NCBI RefSeq assembly: GCF_004331685.1
Contig: NZ_SJSM01000001.1
Span: forward strand, 554,994 to 618,993
DNA from: Pedobacter hiemivivus
GTDB lineage: Bacteria; Bacteroidota; Bacteroidia; Sphingobacteriales; Sphingobacteriaceae
DNA length: 64,000 nucleotides
Direction: 5' to 3'
The notes below the pieces were generated by a model. It saw nothing but the letters and a program-made list of their open reading frames with translations, was not told where the DNA came from and did not search any database. The position numbers were made by a program, and so were the translations under genes. Each line of letters starts with the position of its first letter. The first letter of the stretch is position 1. Below are positions 9,271 to 18,736 of this stretch, piece after piece.

Positions 9271-10917
9271 TTATTCTTCTGTAAAAGAAATACAAGTGAT
9301 ATTATTAATGGGTTTTCCGTCAAACTTGGAAATACTGCCGAGTAAAATCAATGAGGTTTTATTTTCTGCATTTTTGCCTTCAATAATGTCATATATGCTC
9401 CCCGAAAAATCACCGGCGGTATTGTATCCGGGAGCCAACAGCCCGGTTTCAGTCAGTATAATAAAGCCTGAACGTTTAACATTGCTGTATTTTTTAAATC
9501 CTCCGCTAATGATAATCATGCCATTTGATATCTGTTTGGCATAAGAAGGATAACCGTTGGCGAAATCCTTAGCTACAAAATTAGCATCAAGAGACCCATC
9601 CTGATTGAGCATGGCCAAACCTTTTGCCGGCAAGTTGTTGAAGGTTCCAAAGGTGCCTGTGATGAGGAATTTTTTAGAAATTTCATTATAGGTAATGCTA
9701 CTGATTGACGCATTGGCCCCTGTTCCTACATTAAAGGTATTATCTAGCGTTCCGTCAGGATTTACCCTTACAATCCTCCCCGAGGGCAGCTCATTAAACC
9801 TACTGAATGAACCGACCAGAATGATCTTACCATCTGCCTGCTGAAAGGCTGCGTTAATGGAGCCATTACCTCCTTCATAGCTTCTGCCGGTGGCGGCATT
9901 AAAATGAAACGATTTGTCAAGCGTACCGTCCGGATTAAAACGGATCAGTTGTTTCATTGAAATACTGTCTGTAGTGATGCTGTCTTTGTAAACAAAAAAC
10001 TGCTCCTGAGTAAGCGGATTAGTAATTACAATAGTCCTTCCATTAGTGTAGTTACGTTTTACATAATGACTGAAGTTACCTACTGCAATCAACTGGTTTC
10101 CCGAATTAAAAAGCTTAAGTACCGAACCACTTATGCCACCTGAAAAAGCCGGTACTGTAATCTGTTTACCATTGAAGGGAGTACTGTAAGTGTTCACCCG
10201 AATGGAATCAGCTGTACCATTAACTGTTGTCCTTGTAATGTTACTAATGAACCTGTTCATCCTGTCGTAACTACTAAAGCGTCCACCTACATAAAAATTT
10301 TGTTTATTAGGAGATTGAATTACTGAATTGATCTGATCATCTGCACCAGAACCAAATCTTAAGGAACGGTCAAGTTCCCCGCTGGCCGAGGTCAGCACAA
10401 TCCGTCTGATCGGTGAAGCCTCATTGGCCTGGCCATTATAATCGCTAAAGCTTCCAGTAAGAATGTATCTTCCATCATCCAGTTTAAGATAAGACCTCAC
10501 CAAATTATTGGCACCGTTAATCGCTTTATAAAATGGATCGATCATGACTTTACCCAATACCTTAAATTGAGGACCATAAAAAACCTGATCTTCAACCATA
10601 ATTGAAACGGCCCCGGAGCTTGCCATAGCGGGCACTTTGACAACGATAGCATTATCCTGAATATCAATAATTTCTGCTTCCTCTCCATTAAAAGAAAAAG
10701 AAATAGCTCCTTTATACTTTAATAAGCCAGATGCGGTAAACGTAACTGTCGTTCCTGAACTACCGTCGATTGGAACAGGTGGAATAACGGCATTAAAACC
10801 GATCCCCAGGGGCTTAGCCCCTCCATTGTAAGGATTTTCAGAAAGCGTCTTATCCTCCTTGCATCCCCAGAAAAACAACAGGCAGAAGGCAACAAACAAT
10901 AGGTATGTATATTTCAT
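9271..10917 (-). CDS. IPT/TIG plus delta-60 beta-propeller lipoprotein (DUF5008/DUF5122-like)
   Basis: It begins with a lipoprotein signal (lipobox FWGC, then KED). An IPT/TIG immunoglobulin-like domain spans about 40-125 (VTFTASGLLKYKGAISFSFNG). A series of delta-60-type blades follows (about 130-545), recognised by repeats such as DGTLDNTFNVGTGA and GKIILVGSFSRFN. Such propellers are extracellular binding scaffolds; no catalytic signature is visible. It lies between the fasciclin lipoprotein and the phosphatase-like lipoprotein. Together these make up the extra surface proteins of SusC/SusD pair 2. The DUF labels are from memory. Confidence 0.7.
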   Translation of the reverse strand: MKYTYLLFVAFCLLFFWGCKEDKTLSENPYNGGAKPLGIGFNAVIPPVPIDGSSGTTVTFTASGLLKYKGAISFSFNGEEAEIIDIQDNAIVVKVPAMASSGAVSIMVEDQVFYGPQFKVLGKVMIDPFYKAINGANNLVRSYLKLDDGRYILTGSFSDYNGQANEASPIRRIVLTSASGELDRSLRFGSGADDQINSVIQSPNKQNFYVGGRFSSYDRMNRFISNITRTTVNGTADSIRVNTYSTPFNGKQITVPAFSGGISGSVLKLFNSGNQLIAVGNFSHYVKRNYTNGRTIVITNPLTQEQFFVYKDSITTDSISMKQLIRFNPDGTLDKSFHFNAATGRSYEGGNGSINAAFQQADGKIILVGSFSRFNELPSGRIVRVNPDGTLDNTFNVGTGANASISSITYNEISKKFLITGTFGTFNNLPAKGLAMLNQDGSLDANFVAKDFANGYPSYAKQISNGMIIISGGFKKYSNVKRSGFIILTETGLLAPGYNTAGDFSGSIYDIIEGKNAENKTSLILLGSISKFDGKPINNITCISFTEE

Positions 10918-10965
10918 ATTCTAAATATTTAATCAGCGTATTTTTATTATTTATGACCAGCTATA

Positions 10966-11706
10966 CTACCTGGATAACAGGACATCCTGGATAAAATTTG
11001 TGGCATCAAAACTAAAAGTATGGCTTGCTTTAAGCACATGCACAACTCCGTTATTGGGTTGAATATCCGAAGATGACACCAGTACAGTATTCCAGTTTGC
11101 CAGCGGATCAGCAGTATTGGGAATAAATGAGATACATAGATGGCGGTATCCCGCATATTTTACACCCTGTGAGTTCTCACTTCCTGTACCGCTCACATTC
11201 CCTGCATTATCGTAAATGGCACCAATATTAAAAACCACATCCCCTAAGGACTTATAATTTTGCCCGGGGTACAAACCCCGAGCGTTCAAATCAATCTGCG
11301 GGTAATCGTTTACTTTTTTAAGCCCCTTAAACATATATACCGAAACATATTTCTGCCATATTGCATCAGGGATATCATTAAGGTTTACCACAGTGTCCTT
11401 CCCTGTTGCATACAAGACTGTATTGAGTGTTTTGATCAGCCCGCGGAATGAGTTGTCAACAGGCGCAAAAAAAGTGAACTGATCATTGTTAAACTCTTTT
11501 TCCATTCCAGCCAACTTGATGACCGTAACCAGGGTATCAAAGTACCGTGGATTAGACTCCAGATACTGAAGAATGGTGCCGTCAAATTTTGCGTTTTCCT
11601 TTCCACCGTCCTGATAGTAGGTATCTTTTCCGCATGCAGCAAAAATCAGTATAGTAAATGCCAATAAAGCCAATTGCAGGCGTCCGGAATTCATATATTT
11701 TCTCAT
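10966..11706 (-). CDS. Fasciclin-domain lipoprotein
   Basis: A lipoprotein signal (lipobox FAAC) is followed by one fasciclin (FAS1) domain over about residues 40-235. It includes the H1 motif FTFFAPVDNSFRGL and the H2-like ending NNGVVHVLKASHTF. FAS1 domains mediate adhesion or glycan contact and have no known catalysis. The length of 246 aa suits a single domain. The ATG four codons inside (11694) is an alternative start. The gene lies 19 bp after SusD 2. A second fasciclin protein belongs to SusC/SusD pair 1 in the same locus. Confidence 0.8.
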   Translation of the reverse strand: MRKYMNSGRLQLALLAFTILIFAACGKDTYYQDGGKENAKFDGTILQYLESNPRYFDTLVTVIKLAGMEKEFNNDQFTFFAPVDNSFRGLIKTLNTVLYATGKDTVVNLNDIPDAIWQKYVSVYMFKGLKKVNDYPQIDLNARGLYPGQNYKSLGDVVFNIGAIYDNAGNVSGTGSENSQGVKYAGYRHLCISFIPNTADPLANWNTVLVSSSDIQPNNGVVHVLKASHTFSFDATNFIQDVLLSR

Positions 11707-11725
11707 CTTTTATTCTTTATTTTAA

Positions 11726-13234
11726 TTATAACCAATAGGAATTCAGGGTCATAAACGGATTCCTTGTAAGTGCGGAAGCGTCAATCGGCCAGGTCCAGGC
11801 GCCTTCATTAAACTGGGCAAGAGTGAGTGGATTACTCGTCCAGTTACCATCCGTAATTTTTCGGGTTCTTACCAGATCAAAAAAACTGTAACCTTCTCCT
11901 ATGAACTCTCTCTGTCTTTCTCTAAAAATTGCGTCTTTAAGATTCTCCGCACTGCCAATTTCAAACAAGGTCGCCCCTGCACGATCACGCACCAGGTTAA
12001 GCATATCTACCGCCTCCTGATCCATTCCTAGTTCCGCAGCTGCTTCTGCCCTTAATAAAACAGCATCCGCATATCTGAACATCACAATTGCCCAATCCGG
12101 AAAACCTGTAGAGGATAAGGATCCCGCAAATTTTTTCATACTGAAGATCCCATCGTTTGCAGTCGGATTCACAAACCATGAAGCCAGACGGTCATCCTCA
12201 TCCAGATTATATATTTTGTTGATATAAGAAGACCGAAAATAAGCGTTGCTATAAGTACCATTTGCAGCTGTATTACCTTTTTGAGGGTAGGCAACCAATA
12301 TCTCGCCTGGAAAAGCGTTTTTGTTTGGTGTTCCGAAATCAACACCCTGCTTAAAGGCAAATAACCCTTCTTCTGTACCGCCTTCCATCACCGTTGGCAA
12401 TCTGGAAAGTGGCACCAGGCTATAAGCATTACTGGTGACAATTTCCTGTCCTAATAACTGCGTTGTTGCGTAATAATTTTGCTTGTTAGCCTGATCGAAC
12501 CCTGCATTCCACATGTTCATATTCATCAATAAATCTATAGCAGCTCCCTTGTTAGCCCTAAAACCATTAAAGGCCGCATCTTCATACTTCCATGGAAGAT
12601 CATTCCTGGAGGCTGCTAATTCAGCAATACATTTATTTAATACCGAAACAAAGTTCTCCCTGCCTATAGGGTCAGAATGATAAGCATCTGTATAGTAAGC
12701 TACATCTCCGAACAACCTAACCATATAGAAATAGGTAAAACAACGGATAAAAACCGCTTCTGCCTTATACCGCTTTGTATCAATGTCCGACATCCCCGGA
12801 ATACCTCTATCTACCTTATCATACATGATATTACTTCCCTGGATGACCTGGTAAAACTCAAGCCAACGTGTAATGGAAGCAAAATTGAGATTGGTCCAGG
12901 CTCGTCCCGAAACCAATACAGTTTTAAGATCGTTTATACCAAAAGACCGGTATACCACCCTTGATGTTGTATTGTTACTGTTATAATTACCATCAACTGA
13001 AGGCAATATTTCACCCGACCGCAATTCCCCTGTTGAGGAGATAAACGGAGCGCTTGAAAACTTGGCCCAGAGCTGGGCATATAAATTATTCGTAAAAGAC
13101 TCAACATCAGCCTGCGTAGACCAGAATTTATTACCACTAAGCGCAGTGATAGATTCTACATCCAGAAACTTTTTGCAGCCTGATAAACTCGTAAAAATCA
13201 TTGCTACTGACAGGCATATTATATATTTTTTCAT
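11726..13234 (-). CDS. SusD/RagB-type outer-membrane lipoprotein (pair 2)
   Basis: This surface glycan-binding lipoprotein caps the SusC channel. It has lipobox LSGC followed by KKFLDV, the standard SusD opening. The TPR-like helical core is visible (YKAEAVFIRCFTYFYMVRLFGDV, VMFRYADAVLLRAEAAAELG). The C-terminal RagB signature is IFRERQREFIGEGYSFFDLVR. At 502 aa it is of normal length. It starts 22 bp after its SusC partner. The ligand is inferred only from neighbouring enzymes. Confidence 0.93.
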   Translation of the reverse strand: MKKYIICLSVAMIFTSLSGCKKFLDVESITALSGNKFWSTQADVESFTNNLYAQLWAKFSSAPFISSTGELRSGEILPSVDGNYNSNNTTSRVVYRSFGINDLKTVLVSGRAWTNLNFASITRWLEFYQVIQGSNIMYDKVDRGIPGMSDIDTKRYKAEAVFIRCFTYFYMVRLFGDVAYYTDAYHSDPIGRENFVSVLNKCIAELAASRNDLPWKYEDAAFNGFRANKGAAIDLLMNMNMWNAGFDQANKQNYYATTQLLGQEIVTSNAYSLVPLSRLPTVMEGGTEEGLFAFKQGVDFGTPNKNAFPGEILVAYPQKGNTAANGTYSNAYFRSSYINKIYNLDEDDRLASWFVNPTANDGIFSMKKFAGSLSSTGFPDWAIVMFRYADAVLLRAEAAAELGMDQEAVDMLNLVRDRAGATLFEIGSAENLKDAIFRERQREFIGEGYSFFDLVRTRKITDGNWTSNPLTLAQFNEGAWTWPIDASALTRNPFMTLNSYWL

Positions 13235-13256
13235 AAGTATAATTTTAAAAGTAAAC

Positions 13257-16200
13257 CTAAAACTCCACGTTCAGTCCCAGACTGTAAGTTCTCGCCATTG
13301 GATATCCCCCAGAATTATCATAACCTGTATTGGATACATTTTCTGGATTTGAACCTGAATAGTTAGAGAAAGTAATTACGTTGTTGATCGTTGTAAATAC
13401 CCTTAAAGATTTAATGGACAGTGATTGCACCAGCTGCCTGTTAAATACATAGCCAAGCGTCATGTTATTAACTTTAAAATAGGAACCGTCTTCCATAAAA
13501 AGGGATTGATTAGTTCTAAATGGCGATATCAGTTCAGCCCTGGTGTAGTTCAACGCATCCGGATACTTTGCGCGATCACCTGGTTTTTTCCAATAATTGA
13601 GATTGTCTATTGGTAAAACAGCCTGTGTACCAAAAGGGTCGCCAGCCATCCTCAACCGGGAGGCATCTGCGGCATTAATGACATCACGATCGATGGTAAA
13701 AGAGCAATTTATGTTAAGAGACCAGTTGCCATATCCAAAACTATTGATGAACCCTCCGGTAAAAGTAGGCTGAGAATTCCCCATGGCAACACGGTCTTTA
13801 TCCGTAATCACGTAATCCCCATCCAAATCTTGGATGATTGGATCCCCTCCCTGGAAATAAGCATTTGCATTATTCCCATTTCGTATTCGCAAACCGGTTT
13901 TTGGATTTATCGGTACATCAGTGTCACTGGCATATACGCCATTATTTTTAAAGAAATAATAAGAGAAAGGATTTTTTCCAACCGAAAACACAGTATTTCC
14001 CTGAACGATCTGACTTACCCCGCCAGGTAATTTTGTCAGATAAGTAGTATTCATGGATCCATTAAGCTTTGTAACCCACCTTAATTTGCTTTTAGGTGGC
14101 AATACCTGGATGGTGATATCTCCCTCGTACCCAAAATTGGTTAATCCGACCTCGTTACTCAATACCTTATTGTAACCAATAATTGTATTCAACTGTAGTT
14201 CACGTGTTTGCTGATCCATTTGACTAGAATACGCGTCAAAAGAAAAACTGATACGTCCCTTAAACAGACCACCTTCTAGACCAAAATTATAGGTACTTCT
14301 TGTTGCGGCTCCCAATGCCGGATTTGGAATAAAATCATATTTTAATCCTGTAATTGGCAAGCCATTATAAGTCCCTTTGTTCTCATATGTTCCGTTCACA
14401 GCAAAAACATTTCCTGTTGGAGAAATACTTTTACCCCAGCTTGCTTTAAGAGAAGCATACTCTAACCATTTACTTGCTCCATCAAAGATCTTTTCCTTAC
14501 TGAAATTGTACCTTAAACCAACGGAAGGGTTTTTAGAATAAGGATCTTCCTCTCCACTAAAGGAACTTGCATCAAATCGGTATGAACCGTTGAATACATA
14601 TTTTCTCTTATAATTATAAACAATAGAACCAGCAAAAGACACCAGTCTGGATTTGGTAAGCTGAAGCATACCGCCCCCTCTCGACGAGCCTGTAACAAAA
14701 TCTCCGCTATAACCAATCGGCCCAATGTATGAATTCACCGGCAGTCTGGTCTGCTCAGCAGCGTAAGACTGGAAGCTTTTAATATAAACCTCATTGAAGG
14801 CGGATATTGAAAGTTCGTGACTCTTTTTAAAAGAGGTATTGTAGGAAATATTATTTCGATTGTATACCGTATATTTTGAGTCATGATAAGCATAAGCTTT
14901 CGCATATTCTCCGTTTGCAGCCGCAGGTGTAAAACTGTCTTCCGTTCCCGTTGTTGTATCATAACTTCCGGTAGTGCTCAAATTTATTTTTTTGGTAGGT
15001 TGGTAATTCACCTGAAAACTTGTCCTTAGGTTCTTGGAGCTGTTGTCATTTTGCACCTGTAAGGCACCTATGACATCTGACGAAGCACTGTATAATGATG
15101 GCGGCGGCAATAAGGAAGATGCCGAAGTGTTTCTGGCAATGCCATTCTGAAGTAGTCCAACCCCACTGCCCTTATTTTTTATACCAATGCCCCCGAAGAT
15201 ATTGGCATATACAGAAAACTTAGCACTTGGTTTATAAGTAAAGCTGGAATTCAGTGTGTACCTGTTGAAACCTGTATTGGCAAGGATCCCTTTTTCATTA
15301 TATAAACCTAAATTCGTTTTATAGATAAACTCTTTAACTCCACCCTCAATAGCAAGATTATGCTGTTGATTAAACTGCGGCCCATAGAATACTTTCTGCC
15401 AATCGGTGGAGTTGTTATAATAGGTACTCAAACTATCCGATAAGTAATAGGAATCTGATAGTCTGTTAATTATATCATTCACCGTACCATACTTTAGTAT
15501 CTGCCCGATTTTAAACTCCCGCTCAGCGGCCCCACCTAAGGTTGACCTGAGTTTCGGCGGGGTACTTATGAAGAAATTTGAAGAATAGCGCAATCTGGGT
15601 ATGGAAGAATTTCCCTGCCGTGTGGTGATCAATATCACACCATATGCTCCTCTGGAGCCATACAGTGAAGTTGCCTGCGCATCTTTAAGAACCTCAATAC
15701 TGGCGACATCTTCAGGAGCAATCATCGAAAGTGGGCTAATACCCGGCCCTAATGAATTGAATCCGTTATCCGCAGCTTCGCTCTCTGCATCTATTGGTAT
15801 CCCGTCAATTACATACAAAGGCGAAGTTGGATTTAAAAAAGAATCTTCTCCATTCCCCACTACATCAATATTGGATACACCTCTGATCAATACTGTTCCC
15901 CGGTACCCCGGAGCACCTGTATTTACCTGAACATTTAATCCTGCAATTTGTCCCTGTAACAAAGACTCAATATTTGCAACCGGCACGTCCTGAATGTTCT
16001 TACCATCAAGTTTTTTAGACGACCCGGCATCGGTTTCCCTGCTGGTTGATACATATCCCCTAATAATGGTTTCCTGCAGCGCTGACGTTTTCTCGGTCAT
16101 CTGTATGTTTAGTTCATCAGATCCAGGCTTAACCTTGCCTGTAACCTCCTCATAACCAACAATCCGAAATTTGATCTCAGAACCTTCCGGCACGGAAATG

Positions 16201-16388
16201 GAATAGGTACCCTGGTTGCTTGATTGTCCAACGGCTTTATTGTTCACAATAATACTTACCCCTGGAATTACCGCACCGGTAGACCGCTCTGTAACCAAGC
16301 CTCTTATTCTGACTGGTTTGTTTTGTGCGTAAATACCTGAATGCACCATTACTAACATCAACAGCAATTTCAATATTCTATTTTTCAT
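13257..16388 (-). CDS. SusC/RagA TonB-dependent transporter (pair 2)
   Basis: The ATG at 16388 gives a signal peptide (MKNRILKLLLMLVMVHSG..AQ); the frame is open to 16487 but that extension overlaps the upstream gene. Domains in order: carboxypeptidase-regulatory-like N-terminal domain (about 25-100, IRGLVTERSTGAVIPGVSI), plug (about 120-245, with IRGVSNID and VLKDAQATSLYGSRGAYGVILI), then a 22-strand barrel ending in RTYSLGLNVEF. There is no STN domain, so it does not show the usual feature for signalling to FecR. It imports oligosaccharides captured by its SusD partner across the outer membrane. Confidence 0.93.
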   Translation of the reverse strand: MKNRILKLLLMLVMVHSGIYAQNKPVRIRGLVTERSTGAVIPGVSIIVNNKAVGQSSNQGTYSISVPEGSEIKFRIVGYEEVTGKVKPGSDELNIQMTEKTSALQETIIRGYVSTSRETDAGSSKKLDGKNIQDVPVANIESLLQGQIAGLNVQVNTGAPGYRGTVLIRGVSNIDVVGNGEDSFLNPTSPLYVIDGIPIDAESEAADNGFNSLGPGISPLSMIAPEDVASIEVLKDAQATSLYGSRGAYGVILITTRQGNSSIPRLRYSSNFFISTPPKLRSTLGGAAEREFKIGQILKYGTVNDIINRLSDSYYLSDSLSTYYNNSTDWQKVFYGPQFNQQHNLAIEGGVKEFIYKTNLGLYNEKGILANTGFNRYTLNSSFTYKPSAKFSVYANIFGGIGIKNKGSGVGLLQNGIARNTSASSLLPPPSLYSASSDVIGALQVQNDNSSKNLRTSFQVNYQPTKKINLSTTGSYDTTTGTEDSFTPAAANGEYAKAYAYHDSKYTVYNRNNISYNTSFKKSHELSISAFNEVYIKSFQSYAAEQTRLPVNSYIGPIGYSGDFVTGSSRGGGMLQLTKSRLVSFAGSIVYNYKRKYVFNGSYRFDASSFSGEEDPYSKNPSVGLRYNFSKEKIFDGASKWLEYASLKASWGKSISPTGNVFAVNGTYENKGTYNGLPITGLKYDFIPNPALGAATRSTYNFGLEGGLFKGRISFSFDAYSSQMDQQTRELQLNTIIGYNKVLSNEVGLTNFGYEGDITIQVLPPKSKLRWVTKLNGSMNTTYLTKLPGGVSQIVQGNTVFSVGKNPFSYYFFKNNGVYASDTDVPINPKTGLRIRNGNNANAYFQGGDPIIQDLDGDYVITDKDRVAMGNSQPTFTGGFINSFGYGNWSLNINCSFTIDRDVINAADASRLRMAGDPFGTQAVLPIDNLNYWKKPGDRAKYPDALNYTRAELISPFRTNQSLFMEDGSYFKVNNMTLGYVFNRQLVQSLSIKSLRVFTTINNVITFSNYSGSNPENVSNTGYDNSGGYPMARTYSLGLNVEF

Positions 16389-16419
16389 ATTTACTGGATT
16401 CCTCAGTGTGTTTACAACC

Positions 16420-17538
16420 TTATTCATTTTCAAACTTTGGCGTATCATTGTGAAAGAAAAAGATAATTTCCCAGTCCCCTTTTTCAAAAATATTAAAGGC
16501 CAGACTCATCGTGCCTATTTCCCTGCTGCCGGAGAAACCAATTCGGCTATAACTAAAAACTACATTTGCCTGGGCACCATCGATAGTTGTATAAACTGTA
16601 GGAGCTTTTATCAAAGGAACCGGATAAGCAATATCATACTTCACATATTGAGGGGTCATTTCCATATTAAATCCATGAACCAGCTGATCCCACTTCGTAT
16701 TGTTAAACTTTGCCGGATTTATCGGCAGTGAATCTTTATCCATAAATTTGAAAGTTAGCGAATGACCTTCACCGGCTTTCTTTTTGAAATAAACCCAACA
16801 GTCCTGCGTAAGCGTTTTTTTCTGATCATCCCTGATTTCACGTTCCAGATTTCTTTGTAAAGTTGAGGCTCTCATACCTGCAAGAATCGCCGGAATCAGG
16901 CGCTTTACGGCACCATTGGGTTCCAGCTTACTTAAGCCTGTTACTTCATCTATATGAAAGCTAGGTTCATAAGGGCGTTCTCTTCTGGGAATGATATTTA
17001 TTTTTCGGATGAGTCTGCTGCCCCCATTATTGCTAACCCTCACATCAAAAACATAGGCACTGTCAGATACTGGTTTGAGGAAGTTATTATTTCTGGCCCC
17101 TGCCCATAAAATGAATTCCCCCGATGTAGCCACTTCAAATAAAGGGCGCTCTTCCACACTCCGTTTTGCTTCAATTTCAGCTATGCTTTTTTCTAATCCG
17201 GTATATCTGCCATTCCATACCAGAGCTGAAGACGTTTGAGAAAAAGCAGTTGTTGCTGTCCCAGCATTATTTCGGGGATTAACAATTTCAAACTTTAAAG
17301 GGAAAGTAGAATCATCAGAACTAAAGCTTCCAAAGACAGTAGTGCGGCCTAATACCGGGCGGTAGGTATCTACGGTATAATTGATGCTTTCACTTAAATA
17401 ATCAGAACCCGCCGGAACGTTGTATATTTTTTTGCAGGCTGTTAAAGCAGTACTTGAAAGCAGGATGCCAAGCATCATCTGTTTGAACAATGAACTACCT
17501 CTAAACCGCACTGATGTACAATTAATTTTCGAGATCAT
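16420..17538 (-). CDS. DUF5007-like PUL lipoprotein
   Basis: This is a 372-aa lipoprotein with an unusually long N-terminal region before the hydrophobic core and lipobox LTAC. No enzyme motif is visible. The body is beta-rich with an Arg-rich segment near residue 185 (RRERPYEP). I recognise it tentatively as DUF5007, found in Bacteroidota PULs beside fasciclin proteins. It lies 5 bp after the fasciclin-CBM6 gene and 31 bp before SusC 2, so it bridges the two SusC/SusD modules. A surface glycan-binding role is inferred from position only. Confidence 0.6.
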   Translation of the reverse strand: MISKINCTSVRFRGSSLFKQMMLGILLSSTALTACKKIYNVPAGSDYLSESINYTVDTYRPVLGRTTVFGSFSSDDSTFPLKFEIVNPRNNAGTATTAFSQTSSALVWNGRYTGLEKSIAEIEAKRSVEERPLFEVATSGEFILWAGARNNNFLKPVSDSAYVFDVRVSNNGGSRLIRKINIIPRRERPYEPSFHIDEVTGLSKLEPNGAVKRLIPAILAGMRASTLQRNLEREIRDDQKKTLTQDCWVYFKKKAGEGHSLTFKFMDKDSLPINPAKFNNTKWDQLVHGFNMEMTPQYVKYDIAYPVPLIKAPTVYTTIDGAQANVVFSYSRIGFSGSREIGTMSLAFNIFEKGDWEIIFFFHNDTPKFENE

Positions 17539-17543
17539 ATAAT

Positions 17544-18731
17544 TTAGTTTATTCGTTTAACAAGAAATGCGTCGAGTTCCAATGGGGTCACTTCCCATAA
17601 AAAACGCATAGAGTGGATGCCCTTTTTAAGATGCACGTTTACAATACTTCCCGACCAGACAGGGTAACTATCTCTTTTAACTATAGCTATAGAACTTGAT
17701 TCTATAAAGTCAAATGACAGATTATATCTGACCAAACTAAAATCTGAATTAATGCCGGCTCTATTACGGTACCTGGTCATGATTTCATAATCCCCTTCTT
17801 CAGATACGTTTATGGTATAGATTACCCAATCACCGGAAGTTCCATCTTGTAAATCCCAGGTAGAAGGAAAGGAATAACCTGCTGAAAGCGGTGCCGTCGA
17901 AGCACCATGGTTTTCAAGCCTAAACCCTTCGGTAGGTCTGTAATTTTTTGAGGGAAATACAGTCGCATGATAAGCTACTCCCTCGCCACCTTTATCAAAA
18001 TCTTCGGCTTCAAGTACTGCCTTTGCATTTATAACAGAAGGGAATTCAAATGGCAAGCCCTTGAAGGGAGAACGGATCGGTTTGTAAAAATCATTATACC
18101 CAAATAAATGCCCCGGTTCAAGGATATGAACTATACCATTAGTGGTACGGATATCTATCGAATTAGCAACTGTACCCAGCCAGGAGGCTTTAAAACTACT
18201 GCGGCGTGTATCTGAAAAGGTGATCAACGAGGCACCACCATTTTGATAACCCTCCGATCTGGAAATGTTCCTTTTACCATTCATCGGATAGTTATACTTA
18301 TAGCTTTTCATCGTTTTTCCATCAGTGAGCGTCATAGAATCACTGAGGTTTAAACCAGCAATCATATAGCGGCACATCAGGCTATCCAAATTATTTACGC
18401 GATACTTGCTGAGTGAAACATAGCCGGGAGATGATATGGTCTTACCATTGTTTAATTTATTGAGTGCCAACACAAAGCTTTGGTTAGTAGGGGCAAAAAG
18501 TGTGATATGCTCTTTTTCCAATACATCTTTAAGTCCCAGTCTGTCGATAACCACCAGCACAGAATCAAAAATTCCAGGTTTACTTTTTAAAAACTCATAA
18601 GTATTACCTTTAAATGGAGCCTTGGGATTGGTATAATCATAATCACCCTTATCCGTTTTATCACATCCGAAAAAGACTATACTGCCCAGCAGTACACATC
18701 CTAAATAATTAAATAAATTAAGCTTCTTCAT
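17544..18731 (-). CDS. Fasciclin-CBM6-like fusion lipoprotein
   Basis: After a lipoprotein signal (lipobox FFGC) come a FAS1 domain (about 40-215; ITLFAPTNQSFVLAL, TNGIVHILEPGHLF) and a C-terminal carbohydrate-binding-module-like sandwich (about 235-395). The latter shows the CBM6-type features AVLEAEDFDKGGEGVAYH, GDWVIYTINVSEEGDYEI and LDAFLVKRI. CBM6 modules bind xylan and related beta-glucans. I infer a surface glycan-binding protein serving SusC/SusD pair 1. It lies 5 bp after SusD 1 and 5 bp before the DUF5007-like gene. Confidence 0.75.
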   Translation of the reverse strand: MKKLNLFNYLGCVLLGSIVFFGCDKTDKGDYDYTNPKAPFKGNTYEFLKSKPGIFDSVLVVIDRLGLKDVLEKEHITLFAPTNQSFVLALNKLNNGKTISSPGYVSLSKYRVNNLDSLMCRYMIAGLNLSDSMTLTDGKTMKSYKYNYPMNGKRNISRSEGYQNGGASLITFSDTRRSSFKASWLGTVANSIDIRTTNGIVHILEPGHLFGYNDFYKPIRSPFKGLPFEFPSVINAKAVLEAEDFDKGGEGVAYHATVFPSKNYRPTEGFRLENHGASTAPLSAGYSFPSTWDLQDGTSGDWVIYTINVSEEGDYEIMTRYRNRAGINSDFSLVRYNLSFDFIESSSIAIVKRDSYPVWSGSIVNVHLKKGIHSMRFLWEVTPLELDAFLVKRIN

Positions 18732-18736
18732 TTTGA

